Origin: Mesostigma viride
Lineage: Eukaryota > Streptophyta > Mesostigmatophyceae > Mesostigmatales > Mesostigmataceae
Direction: 5' to 3'
Length of the DNA: 64,000 nt
NCBI GenBank assembly: GCA_009746045.1
Contig: RPFO01000244.1
Location: 62,001-126,000, forward strand
Shown here piece after piece: positions 24,365 to 34,945 of the stretch (position 1 is its first letter; each line of letters opens with the position of its first letter). The notes below the pieces were generated by a model, which was given only the letters and a program-made list of their open reading frames with translations, had not been told where the DNA came from and searched no databases. The position numbers were made by a program, and so were the translations under genes.

Positions 24365-25474
24365 ATGACCTCAGTGACAGCCCCAGAGCGAAATTTCATA
24401 GCAAAGCTCAAGCAAGAAGCCAGGGAGGGATGCACCCCAAAGGAGGCCGCAACTGCGGTCCAGAAGATCCTAGGGGAGGGGCAATTTGGCTAGAGCGGAT
24501 CCAGAAGCTCAATCCGGGGCGTGCCAAGAACGTCATGGACGTGTTGGAGAAAAGGGGGTTTGTCAGCGACTGGGATGGGGAGGATCGGCCCTGGCCGATG
24601 TGCCGTAGCAGCGCAACTGGGGGAGGCTATTGCAGAGCCGGATCCACCAGTGTCAGCAGGTGGGGTGGGAGCTGGGGGTGTTCCCCCTTCGGCAGGTGGA
24701 AGCGGAGGGGCGGGGCATGGTGGACCGGGCGCTGGCGAGGAGGATGGCGCCCCTGGGGCGATCGACCAGGATGTGGCGGACCTAGACCGGAACATAGGTC
24801 GGTTGCTGGGGACCGAGACGGGGTATGGAACGCCAGCGGGAGGGCTTCCATCGCGCCCGGGCAACGCCCGCACTGGCGGAGATATTGGCGACCTGATATC
24901 GGATATGTCGAAGCTGCTGGACCAGGCAAAGACTCCAGCAACTGCAAGCCCAGCCGCAGCGGCGACTGCTGGCAGGCTGGCGCGCACGAAGGGGGTGGCG
25001 CTGAGCGGGCATGCAGTGCTGGTCCTGGTGAGCAACATGCTGGAGGCGGTGCTGCCGGGGATGCTGGACTACGCAGAGAGCGTGGGGGGGAAGTCAATCC
25101 GTGCATCGTTAATGCTGACGATGCACGGCAGCTCAGCCAGCGGGGAGAGGAGGATGCTGCTCCTGCAGATGGCAGGAATTCTGGACACGATGGTGACAGA
25201 ATTTGGCTACTGGGCCACGCCACGCTCCGAAGTAATTCTGGAGCTGGCAGCAGCCGTGTACCTGGCAAAGCTGATCACGGCATGCCAGCTGGTGGATATG
25301 GGGTCGACGGGTTGGAAGGGGACTCCGTCAGCAATGCTGCCATTCCAGGAGGGTGGAGCAATGCTGGCGTCTCCGGCGGTGCGGGCGGCGATGAGCATGG
25401 GGAAGCTGCAGCACAAGCTGGAGCAGGGTCCCGGCAAGAAGGGGCAGGGCGGCCCGTCCAACAACAACAAGTGA
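24365..25474 (+). pseudogene. PAT-element gag, frameshifted
   Basis: The ATG at 24365 gives MTSVTAPERNFIAKLKQE... and stops at 24491. The coding sense moves to the next frame (LERIQKLNPGRAKNVMDVLE) and near 24605 moves back, continuing as a Gly/Pro-rich stretch and a helical region (LVLVSNMLEAVLPGMLDYAE, MLLLQMAGILDTM) to a stop at 25472-25474 after GKKGQGGPSNNNK. Two compensating indels imply a decayed copy or sequencing errors. Role as the structural protein is inferred from position before RT. Confidence 0.6.
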
Positions 25475-27425
25475 GGGAGCGGTGCCTTCTTCCACTACCT
25501 CTTCCAGCACCCCTGCCACCTCGTGACTGGTGGCAGCAGGTACGCTCAGGCCGTAGGCGCGATAGGATGAGTCGGGCTTTTAATGCTCGCACACTAGCCT
25601 GTCAGACGGTTAGGGCGTTAAACTGGATGGGGGGGGGGGGCGAGACCCGCCTGCTGTAGATTCTGCCCGTGTGCCCGGGCCTCTGCAGCAGGCGGCCCTA
25701 GATGGGATCGATGATGCTTGCAGGTCCTTTGTCCGCCGGAACGGTGGTTCCGTAGCGGCAATGGCAGGATCTGTAGTGGATGGGGGTGAATATGCTGAAG
25801 GAGCCCCTTACGAACCGTTAGTGGCCGCACGCTTGGCTTTGCCTGGTCCGGGGGAAGGTGGCCAAGTGGATGTGCTGAACTTACTACCCCCCTCTTGGGG
25901 AGCAATTTTGAATGATGAGAGTAGGATGGTACGGACGCTGAGCCCAGCAGAGCGGATCTTGCAGAAGTCGATGCGGATCTCGCGGGGGTGTAGCATGGAG
26001 GAGTTCGCGCGGGTTTGCACGGTGTGTGTGGAGAGGGGGATTTTGGGTGGATTTTTTGAGGAGGAGCCGCCTATGGTGAACGGTACTTTTGGGGTCGGAA
26101 AGCCCGACGGCCGTATACGGCTGATTGTGGACAACCGGCGTGGCAACATGCCACTACCAGATCCTATGCCCGCTTTTTTACCACACCTTGGCGTGATTTG
26201 CGATTTGCCCACGCGCGCTGGGGAGGATGTTTTTGGGGGCGTATCAGATTTGGATTCGTACTACAACAGACTCCGCCTGCCAGTTTGGATGCGGCGGTAC
26301 TGTGCGTGGATGCCGGTGTGGTCGGATCTGGTGGGCCTGAGTGGGGCTCGTCGGAAGGTGTGGCCGTGGATGTTGTGCTGGCCAATGGGCAACAAGCTGG
26401 CCGTCGCCGTGGCCCAGTGTGTGCATCAGTCTGTGTTGTACCGCTGTGGCCCCAAGCCGCCGTTGGAGGCTAGTCGTGGGCTGAGCATCAACATGTCCGC
26501 GCTGATCCTGGTGGCGGAGGCCAACGAGGCGGGGGAGACCGTCCGGCTGAGGCTGGAGGAGGACCCTGCTGCGCCCTTGGCGCCCTCGCCGTGCTTCGAA
26601 TCTCGGCAGGATCTGGAAGGTATGCATGCTGTGACGATCGATGACCTCCATTTCACCCACTGTGCGTCGGTGGATGGGGTGAATCAGCAGCTAGATCGTG
26701 TTCAGGCTGCCTACGCCGCTGTTGGGCTGGTGCAGAAGTCTGACAAGGTGGTACGGGCGACAGCAGAGCAGACTGGTGTGCAGGCGGTGGGTGTCATTCA
26801 CCAAAGAGATGGTGACGTGGTGCCTGTTCCTGAGCGTGTGGTGGCAGTTATCGCTGCTACTCATAGAATCTTAGATCGCGGGTTTACATACTACCGCGAA
26901 CTTAGTTCTGTGCTTGGGAAGTGGGTGTGGATGCATCTGCTGTGCCGCCCCATGCTTTCGGTGTGGTCTGAGACGTACCGGCTGCTAGCAGCCATGAATG
27001 CCTCCCTGCCTGGGCGCCGCTGGCGCCTCCCTGCGGGGGCCCGCCAGGAGCTTCAGGCGGCGATCGACCTGGCCCCCTTTTTGAGGGCGGCCAGGGCCCG
27101 GCCCCTTTCTGACCGGGTCGTCGCAAGTGATGCGAGCGGCTCCGGCGGTGGGGTGGTCTACAGGGACCTGCCTGGGGCCGATTGTGCCCGGCTGGCGACC
27201 CGGCGCGAAGCGCGGGGGTGGCGGACGACAGCTTTAACGTCTGGGGAGGACTGGGACCTGGAGCGCATGGAGGAGGGGGACTACAGCCTGCTGGATAGTG
27301 GCCACTGGCGTACGGCACTGTCCTACCGGTGGCGGGGGCAGCCTAACCACATCAACGTCAAGGAGGCGATTGCTGCGACACAGGGGGTCGAGTGGTCGTG
27401 CCGGACCAAGGCGTGTCGAGGTAAG

Positions 27426-28034
27426 TGTTAAAAACTGCATGCAAAAGATGAGCGTATTGGAGGAAGATCTTGGACCTTTTGTACTCGGGTTTTTGTATTA
27501 TGAAAATATGAATTACGTAGTGGTAAAGCAGGTGGCCAACAAGGCCTTCCCAACAAGGGAATCCCAACAAGGGCGACGACTCTATTCCAACAAGGATCGA
27601 ATTCCAACAAGGAGCCCAACAAGGGCTAGAATCGGACCAACAAGGTAAACTTCTCGTGCACCATGAGTCACCTATATAGAAGGGACAAAGTCCTTCAGTG
27701 GCGGCTACACTGTTTGCTGCCGTTGATCCATTACAGATCGTACGGTACAAATGAGCAAACTTTTCACCACAAGTGACGGAGACCAACATAAGTTGATACG
27801 ACGTTATGGCATGCGGGGACTAAGCCACAGCGCCTCCTAGGCAGCGCCAGAAAACGTACAAAGGTTCACTATAGAAATTCATGCGACCACTAGCAAGTCA
27901 CAGCACTCGAAGTACAGTTGAAAGATATATTAATGCCGATTTATACTACATCGGACTTTGAAATTGTACCATGAAAATATTGCTCATAAACGAACAGCTA
28001 ATGGGCACAACCAGGATAGTCAAAAATCCTGACA
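27426..28034 (-). repeat. 3' LTR of the gag-only Copia element
   Basis: 609-bp LTR, nearly identical to 29466-30073. It contains clustered AACAAGG repeats near 27535-27650. Confidence 0.9.
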
Positions 28035-28125
28035 CCCCCCTTGCACATAGCAGGTAGTAATAAAACAAACTGTTTCTCCCCCCCCTCTCACTTGGAGGCA
28101 CAGAACTTGTCTACATGCAGAAACC

Positions 28126-28984
28126 AGGGGGAAGCTCTCCCACGTCCTCAAGGACGTCTCCAGAGGTGAAATGTGCAGTACCACCCTGCTTCCCCTTCCT
28201 CAGCTCGGGGTGCTTGTTCCAGCATCGGTCATGAGTGTGACCGGCCAGTCCGCTTGCAGTGTGAACAGGTGAGAGTCTTGCTGGTTGTAAGGAAAACGCT
28301 CTCGTCCAGATCCTCCTGGCAGTGGGGACAGGCGACCTGGGTGTTGTAGGCGCTGGTGTTGCTGGATGAAGATGCATTGATGCGGTTAACTCGTAGATGG
28401 TCGTCGGCCTTGAGAACTGCCGCCTTGTAGTCCCTCCATGAGATGTCGACAGGGAGGTTATAAGCTGCCAGGACAGGGCCGTATACCGCTGGAAGGCGTC
28501 TGCGGTGGCTCGTCACCAGGATGGAATCATGAAGCTTGTTATTGCTCAGCTTGTTGTATTCGAGATACTTCCTCTCCATCTCGTTGAGGTGGGCTGCCAC
28601 CTTCTCTACTGGCACCTTTTCAGTTGCCAGCAGTTCCTCAAGCGTCGTCGCCTGGTGTGTAGAGGTGGTCTGGTCATGGCCATATACGTCAACCAGAATT
28701 GCCCACGCTTCGTGAAGTAAGCCGTTTGGGGCCAGGGCTGCGTGCAGAGCTGCAGTCCCGTTTAAAGCTGACAAAAGAGATGCATAGCCGAGGCGCTGTT
28801 GCGACTCGTTGATGACGCCAGTGCCCTTCAGGGCATCCTCAAATCCAATAGCCCTCAGGGTCCCCTCAACCTTGAGTTTAAAAACAGGGAAATCGTTCAG
28901 TCTCTCGCCATCAAAAGACAAATGCTTCAGTGCACCCAACACTGTACCCTCCTTGATGCCTCGAGCGACAGCTGGAGCGGCCAT
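28126..28984 (-). pseudogene. Copia Gag with zinc knuckle, one frameshift
   Basis: Starting at the Met at 28984 (MAAPAVARGIKEG) it shows Gag features: LSFDGERLNDFPVFKLKVEGTL, an EELLATEKVPVEKV segment and MERKYLEYNKLS. The CCHC knuckle reads CSHCKRTG and then, after a one-base frame change near 28244, HTHDRCWNKHPEL. The frame ends as ELPPGFCM followed by a stop at 28126. The ELPPGFC motif also follows the knuckle in the 16792-18939 Gag, so both are related Copia lineages. No protease, integrase or RT follows. Confidence 0.75.
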
Positions 28985-29039
28985 TGAAAAACGATTGAAA
29001 AGAAAAAACTGGCGTACTGTGAAAAAGCTACGCACTAAC

Positions 29040-29480
29040 TGTAGTATAGTGTTCCACTGTGGCAGTCCGAACCAATTGCCAGTCGTACAGCATGTCGTTT
29101 ACAGTGCGCCAAATTTCGGCATCATAGGAACGGACTCCAAAAGATGAATCGACAAAGGTAACAAAGATTGGGTATTCCGGATCAGGCTGATTCCGCTGGC
29201 GGGTAAGGAGGCGCTCAGTCTTCGTGTAAAGATAGTTGATGACGTCTCGATAGATGAAACGGTTGCCTTTATATACGACGCGTGTGGCTACGCCCCCCAA
29301 CTCAACAGCTGAAAAATAAACCTCGACAAACTGGTCCGGATGCGGAATGGGATGAAAAGCCCCACCTACTCGGATGAGACGAAATGGCTGACTCGTGAGA
29401 GTCGTGTTCATCACAGGAAGGTCTCGAGAGACCGAATACAAAGGTAACTCGTCATCTCGATACCATGTTAAAAACTGCAT
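29040..29480 (-). CDS. Hypothetical ORF between primer-binding site and gag
   Basis: A frame of about 150 aa is open from within the LTR through the primer-binding site. An internal Met (MNTTLTSQPFRLIRVGG, about 29408) is a more natural start. It shows a compact, aromatic-rich protein (VEVYFSAVELGGVATRVVYKG, FVTFVDSSFGVRSYDAEIW, NDMLYDWQL). I recognise no family. An extra ORF 5' of gag is unusual for Copia elements. Confidence 0.45.
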
Positions 29481-30073
29481 GCAAAAGATGAGCGTATTGG
29501 AGGAAGATCTTGGACCTTTTGTACTCGGGTTTTTGTATTATGAAAATATGAATTACGTAGTGGTAAAGCAGGTGGCCAACAAGGCCTTCCCAACAAGGGA
29601 ATCCCAACAAGGGCGACGACTCTATTCCAACAAGGAATTCCAACAAGGAGCCCAACAAGGGCTAGAATCGGACCAACAAGGTAAACTTCTCGTGCACCAT
29701 GAGTCACCTATATAGAAGGGACAAAGTCCTTCAGTGGCGGCTACACTGTTTGCTGCCGTTGATCCATTACAGATCGTACGGTACAAATGAGCAAACTTTT
29801 CACCACAAGTGACGGAGACCAACATAAGTTGATACGACGTTATGGCATGCGGGGACTAAGCCACAGCGCCTCCTAGGCAGCGCCAGAAAACGTACAAAGG
29901 TTCACTATAGAAATTCATGCGACCACTAGCAAGTCACAGTACTCGAAGTACAGTTGAAAGATATATTAATGCCGATTTATACTACATCGGACTTTGAAAT
30001 TGTACCATGAAAATATTGCTCATAAACGAACAGCTAATGGGCACAACCAGGATCTAAGTCAAAAATCCTGACA
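29466..30073 (-). repeat. 5' LTR of the gag-only Copia element
   Basis: 608-bp LTR whose minus-strand end TTTTTAACA is followed by the primer-binding site. It is followed on the plus-strand right by the GTAAG duplication. Confidence 0.9.
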
Positions 30074-30644
30074 GTAAGCGAGTCGTCCGGCTCGTGGACT
30101 CCAGTGCTGTGGTGGGGGCGTTTGTCAGAGGGCGGTCGTCTTCCTACCGCCTCAACCAGCTGGTTCGGCGCTACTGCGCTCTGTCACTGGCTGGCGACAC
30201 GCAGAGCCACTGGGTCTGGGTGGCTACCGACCACAACCCAGCTGACAAGGCCAGTCGGCGTGGCGCTTGGATTCCTGACTTGACCCGGTGTGGTGACGTG
30301 CATCCCAACCCTGGGCCTGAGGGGGCGCGACGCCCTCGGGACTTGGCACTTCTGGAGGGCACAGTCAACCCTGTGTCTACCTTGCCAGCGTACCGGCGTG
30401 CGGCGGCTGTCTACGTGGCGTGGGCGCCACCTCAGGCCCTGTCGACCCAGCTGACGCGGAAGCCATTTTCTGTGAGTGGATTTCTGCTGTCTACCATGCC
30501 AGAGGCGGGCGGGGGCGTACCTGATGCCAGCATGCCAAGGCCTGTCTGCACCTGTACTACCCCGACATTGTTCGGAATTGGGTACTGGCGGACCGCCTGC
30601 TAGCAGGTTGGCAGCGGCTTGTTCCGGCTGTCAGCCCTCCGCCT

Positions 30645-31256
30645 ATGCCCTGGCGCCTTTGCTATTTCACTGCCCTGTTGCTAGTTTCCCGTCGACAGGT
30701 GCATTTGAGTGCGTTGATTATTATTGCTTTCCAGCAGTATTTACGCATTAGCGAGGCGCTCGGGCTGCGGGTTCGGGATGTGGCTCATCCCGGCCACCCC
30801 CTTCTCGAGCCAGGGCCCATGGTCGGTGCCCTTGTGCTGCGCAACCCCAAAACTGCGCAGGGGGCGGCCCAGCACGTCCTCGTCCGGGATCCACTTTCTT
30901 TGTGGCTCCTGCGACGTCTGACGGCTGGCCAGCCCCCGGATGCACTCCTCTTTCGGGGCTTAACGTACAGCCAGGCTAGGCAGCAGTGGGAGGCTGTGCA
31001 GGCCCGCATGGGCATCGCAGGGATGTTTTCTTTTCACAGCCTCCGGCATGGGGGGGCGACGCACGACGCCATCGCTGGCGAGTCGCCGGAGGCCATCCAG
31101 CTGCGCGGCCGGTGGGCTTCGGCCCTCTCGGTCACGCGCTACATTGGCCTCCACCGCAGCCTCCTGGGGCGCGACATCCCACCCGCCCTCTGGGCTCAGG
31201 CCCTGGGTTTTGACCCAGCGGCTTTCCGGCGCCACTTCGGTGGCGTCGAGTTTTGA
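30645..31256 (+). CDS. Tyrosine recombinase of the PAT element
   Basis: This 203-aa frame has the catalytic set of tyrosine recombinases: Arg in QYLRISEALGLRVRDV (about 34), HSLRHGGAT (about 128-136), a GRWAS segment (about 154) and the nucleophile Tyr in SVTRYIG (about 163). It would integrate the circular cDNA. The same frame upstream contains helical recombinase-like sequence (AIFCEWISAVYHARGG, LHLYYPDIVRNWVL), but a TGA at 30522-30524 interrupts it. The N-terminal core-binding domain is thus cut off in this copy, or the gene starts after it. Confidence 0.8.
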   Translation: MPWRLCYFTALLLVSRRQVHLSALIIIAFQQYLRISEALGLRVRDVAHPGHPLLEPGPMVGALVLRNPKTAQGAAQHVLVRDPLSLWLLRRLTAGQPPDALLFRGLTYSQARQQWEAVQARMGIAGMFSFHSLRHGGATHDAIAGESPEAIQLRGRWASALSVTRYIGLHRSLLGRDIPPALWAQALGFDPAAFRRHFGGVEF

Positions 31257-31338
31257 CGTCCTCCTGTTTTTATCTCTCATCTTTTAGCTATCAACTGACC
31301 TCACCCTTGTGTGGGAGGTCAGGGGGGAAATGGTTTAA

Positions 31339-33625
31339 GGGGAGGGGACACCCCTAAAGGGCACTTTTCTGGAAACCATACCTATGCATGTGCTAAAAAT
31401 CCAATTATGATTGGGGACCATAAATATGATTAAAAAAAAAAATTCCAACCACTTGGGGGGGGTACTAGCCCCCACCAGATGCCGGTTACGCGCTAAAAAT
31501 AGAAAAAGACGCTACTTTTGGCATATTTTCCCTAGGACAATGGGCAAACATATTTGGACCAAATCATATATTTCCATATAGTTCCCCCACTTTTGAGAAA
31601 GTCTGCCTAATTTTGAGCACAAAACACTGATGTTTAGACACATTGATGGATTTTCCCGCAAAAAGGGTACTTTTTTTCACCAAAAAAAATAAAACAAATC
31701 ATAAACACATGGGATCATGCCATATCTTATATTTTCAAATACTAGAGAGGGGGGGACATGCAGCCCCAAATTTTCAGGTCATTCTGACAAGCGCAGCCCT
31801 ATTTGATGGATATTCCTAGATTGCCACCTGTGACGAAGCTAAGGGAGGTTTTAGCTAGTATTTAACCACACCAACACCCCTTTATACATCTAAGCCTCAT
31901 GAAAACTGGCCAAACCACATACTACCATTCTCTGCACATATGGTACCTCCTATGTTCAAGGTTTGACGCCATTCTGACAAGAACTGCCCAAGTTACAACC
32001 ACTCCAAGACGGCCACCCATGTAGACGCTACAAGGAAATTAGAGTAACCATTTAGCCACACTAGCACCTCCTTCTTCATCAAAGACATCTGCAAACTGAC
32101 CAAAGCACACATAATCAACTCTTGCACGCTGACGGCAACGCATGCTCAATGTGGGGGGTCATTGCGACAAGAACTGCTCAAGTTGATGGGTTTCCTATAT
32201 GACCACATGACAAGGCGCTAAGGACCACTCAGTAAGTTAGTAGCCCCACAGTGCCACTTCATATGCCATCCAACATGCACCAAAACCATGCTGAGTATGT
32301 TTACAATGTACAAAGGGGTGGCCACGCACCTCATATGTCTTCATCATCCCTCCAGCATGGCCAGCCTTGTAAATATGTGCATAGCCTTGACGATGGTAGC
32401 CCTAACATGCCTAAGCAGTATTTCCTATGTTTCTCCCAGGTTAGAGTGTAAGGTTGATGCCAACCAAGCTAATCAACACAACAACACCTCCTAAACTGTC
32501 CTCCCCGGCATGGATGACAAACTGGGACTATGGAGGGCAAGGAACCAAGTAGGAACATGGTATATATAGCTTGCATGCAGTCATGCATGTCAACCATGGT
32601 TGGCTCAGCACATTGTAGTCTTGTCACGTCATCATCACAAAGGAAAGCTCAAACAACCATTGGTGCCAGCTATCTACATGCAGTCACACAAATGCAATAT
32701 CTCCAACATCATCATCACTATAACACTTCCATCCCTGCACGATAAAATGCAAAGAAACCATTGGCGGCCCTTCACCGCATGAGCGCTGTGATGCCGCTGC
32801 GGCCTGCGAAGAGAGGGTGCGTCACTCTCAAACAACAAGAAGCGTCCATACGCACAACATCCTTGCCAGAACACGTTTTATGAAATGCCTTATACCTTCC
32901 CGAAGAGCTACAGGCTGCGACTGAAGCGGCCCTGATCACGACATCAACGAAAACAATCTAAAGCTGCCAGGTATTCGACAACACAACGGCAAGCGACGGC
33001 GAGCTAGCTGGCGGAAACTGCCCAAAAAGAACGCAAAAAACCTCGAACGATGAGCTCATAGAAGAAAGCACCGATAGCAGATAACATTCGCGACAAAGCT
33101 GTACCTTGCCCTCGTAAATCCCTCGCCCAGGCGCGCAACAACAGCCGTTCTTCCATGGACAGGTCAGACACGCAATGCGCAGGTCTGAACAATTACTTAC
33201 CGATAATGGCCGAAAATCTGGCAAAAAGCACCAGCTCGGTTAAGAATTCGATGCAACCGATATTAATGCCTGCTTCACGGTCAGAACAGCCCCCCAAACC
33301 GCTATTTTACAGCCGCTATCATGAATTCTATTTCATTCCGCGCGACCAAAAAATTCAGATTACCCCCCGTGCCGATGGCATAAAAAAACAACAGCGATAT
33401 TGTAAACCAGCTGATTTCCGCCGCAAACTAACATCATATACTCATCTCCTTTTAGATTCGAGTAAAATTTTTGCATTTCGCCTGCCCTAGTGTGGTAGTT
33501 TCGCCTGAACGCAGTCGCCATGGCCACTTCCGCAAGGGGTGCGCGCACCGTGCACGTGAAATTTGTGACCTTCGGCTCCGGCGCGAATTTTTTGGCGCCA
33601 AAAAATTCGGGGGTGTCCCGTCCCC
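31339..33625. mobile_element. TTAA-flanked DNA element 1 (piggyBac-like, non-autonomous)
   Basis: TTAA at 31335-31338 and 33626-33629 bound a 2287-bp segment. Its termini are inverted repeats of GGGGAGGGGACACCCC on the left and GGGGACGGGACACCCC (complement) on the right. No transposase ORF is present, and the interior is AT-rich with runs of CATATGT-type sequence. The TTAA duplication points to piggyBac-type mobility, which is inference. Confidence 0.65.
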
Positions 33626-34364
33626 TTAACTAACCCGAGGGTGAACCTGGGTTGGGACAAAGTACCCCCATAGCTAGGTAGTTTAAGTTTTCTTTTTTGC
33701 ATGTCCTACGTATTTTCGGCTGTTAGCCATGTAAGGAGATGTGGGTAGAGCAGGGGCACAGCTGCTGTGGGCTGGCCCTGCACATTCACATAGTGTGCTC
33801 ACCCTAGCATACAGATGGCCGTGTTGCCATCTGGTAGACATGTCTGTGTTTTTCCACCGTATAGAGCTAGCACACATATTGTAATAAATTTGATGTTTTG
33901 TGGTGATGCATGCAAAGCAAGGCAAGGCCAGAAATGGATTTGGTGAGCTATGCTCATTTTATCTATGACTAACCTGCTGAGCGGAGAATGCAACGCCGTA
34001 TAGCACCAAAAGAAAAAAATAATTTTAGAAAAAATATTTTTTTGTGCTGGCACCCGTACCCCAGCCACCCAGGTAGGGGTTGGCTGGAGAGGTGGTTGCT
34101 ATAAAAGGTGGGCTTCCATTCCAGGGAAGCAGGTTGTTTCTTTTTGCCTCCCACCCACCCACCCTGGCAAAAGGGGTAGAGCAGGGGCTGGCCCTGCACA
34201 TTCACATAGTGTGCTCACCCTAGCATACAGATGGGTGAGATGGCCGTGTTGCCATCTGGTAGACATGTCTGTGTTTTTCCACCGTATAGAGCTAGCACAC
34301 ATATTGTAATAAATTTGATGTTTTGTGGTGATGCATGCAAAGCAAGGCAAGGCCAGAAATGGAT

Positions 34365-34398
34365 GTGCCACATATTCTCCCAACGGAGTTATGTGACG
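34365..34398 (+). mobile_element. LINE 3' terminus (right part of the split copy)
   Basis: GTGCCACATATTCTCCCAACGGAGTTATG continues the LINE tail interrupted at 24085. Joined together they match the complete tails at 46920-46966 and 47612-47657. The tail ends in the hairpin-capable CTCC-CAAC-GGAG and is followed by the pentanucleotide array. Confidence 0.75.
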
Positions 34399-34945
34399 AT
34401 TCCATTCCATTCCATTCCATTCCATTCCATTCCATTCCATTCCATTCCATTCCATTCCATTCCATTCCATTCCATTCCATTCCATTCCATTCCATTCCAT
34501 TCCATTCCATTCCATTCCACTCCACTCCACTCCACTCCACTCCACTCCACTCCACTCCACTCCACTCCACTCCACTCCACTCCACTCCACTCCACTCCAC
34601 TCCACTCCACTCCACTCCACTCCACTCCACTCCACTCCACTCCACTCCACTCCACTCCACTCCACTCCACTCCACTCCACTCCACTCCACTCCACTCCAC
34701 TCCACTCCACTCCACTCCACTCCACTCCACTCCACTCCACTCCACTCCACTCCACTCCACTCCACTCCACTCCACTCCACTCCATTCCATTCCATTCCAT
34801 TCCATTCCATTCCATTCCATTCCATTCCATTCCATTCCATTCCATTCCATTCCATTCCATTCCATTCCATTCCATTCCATTCCATTCCATTCCATTCCAT
34901 TCCATTCCATTCCATTCCATTCAATTCCATTCAATTCCATTCAAT
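34399..34945. repeat. Pentanucleotide array (ATTCC)n-(ACTCC)n-(ATTCC)n
   Basis: About 110 pentamers. The outer blocks are ATTCC and the central 270 bp or so are ACTCC. A few AATTCC variants occur at the right end. Six-frame translations are open but are repeat artefacts. Confidence 0.95.

Larger units (their letters stand above)
27426..30073 (-). mobile_element. Gag-only Copia-type element inserted in the PAT RT-RH gene
   Basis: LTRs (TGTTAAAAACTG...ATCCTGACA) lie at 27426-28034 and 29466-30073. GTAAG at 27421-27425 and 30074-30078 is the 5-bp target duplication. On the minus strand the primer-binding site TGGTATCGAGATG follows the 5' LTR (29452-29464) and the polypurine tract AAGGGGGG precedes the 3' LTR (28035-28042). 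The 1.4-kb interior codes only for a small 5' ORF and a Gag. The LTRs differ by small indels (for example GATCGAATTCC against GAATTCC). It is non-autonomous. Confidence 0.9.
25671..30603 (+). pseudogene. PAT-element reverse transcriptase-RNase H, split by a Copia insertion
   Basis: The first part, 25671-27425, carries RT motifs: FGVGKPDGRIRLIVDN (about 139-154), DLDSYYNRLRLP (about 193) and the TIDDL form of the Y.DD box (about 321). It then has RNase H motifs ASDASGSGG (about 485) and HINVKEA (about 558). The frame stops two codons into the Copia LTR. After the second GTAAG duplication (30074-30078) the same frame resumes at 30079 with RVVRLVDSSAVVGAF and DHNPADKASR, the last two RNase H acidic motifs. 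Using one copy of GTAAG gives a seamless join. The resumed frame ends at 30601-30603. An intact ORF would have encoded RT-RH acting in cDNA synthesis. Confidence 0.85.
24086..34364 (+). mobile_element. PAT-type (DIRS order) tyrosine-recombinase retrotransposon
   Basis: Split direct repeats have the PAT arrangement A1-ORFs-B1-A2-B2: A1 24086-24296, B1 about 33743-33937, A2 33938-34149, B2 about 34175-34364. A1 and A2 differ by one base, while B1 and B2 differ by two small indels. Between them are gag, RT-RNase H and tyrosine recombinase. No target duplication is present, as expected for recombinase-mediated insertion. Removing the element rejoins a LINE tail perfectly. It has itself been hit by a Copia-type element (27426-30073) and a TTAA-flanked element (31339-33625). 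Without these it would be about 5.3 kb. It resembles in layout the Kangaroo/PAT elements known from Volvox and nematodes. Confidence 0.85.

Noticed and set aside
24490-25592. Several minus-strand frames opposite the PAT gag
   Set aside because: Antisense shadows in GC-rich coding sequence.
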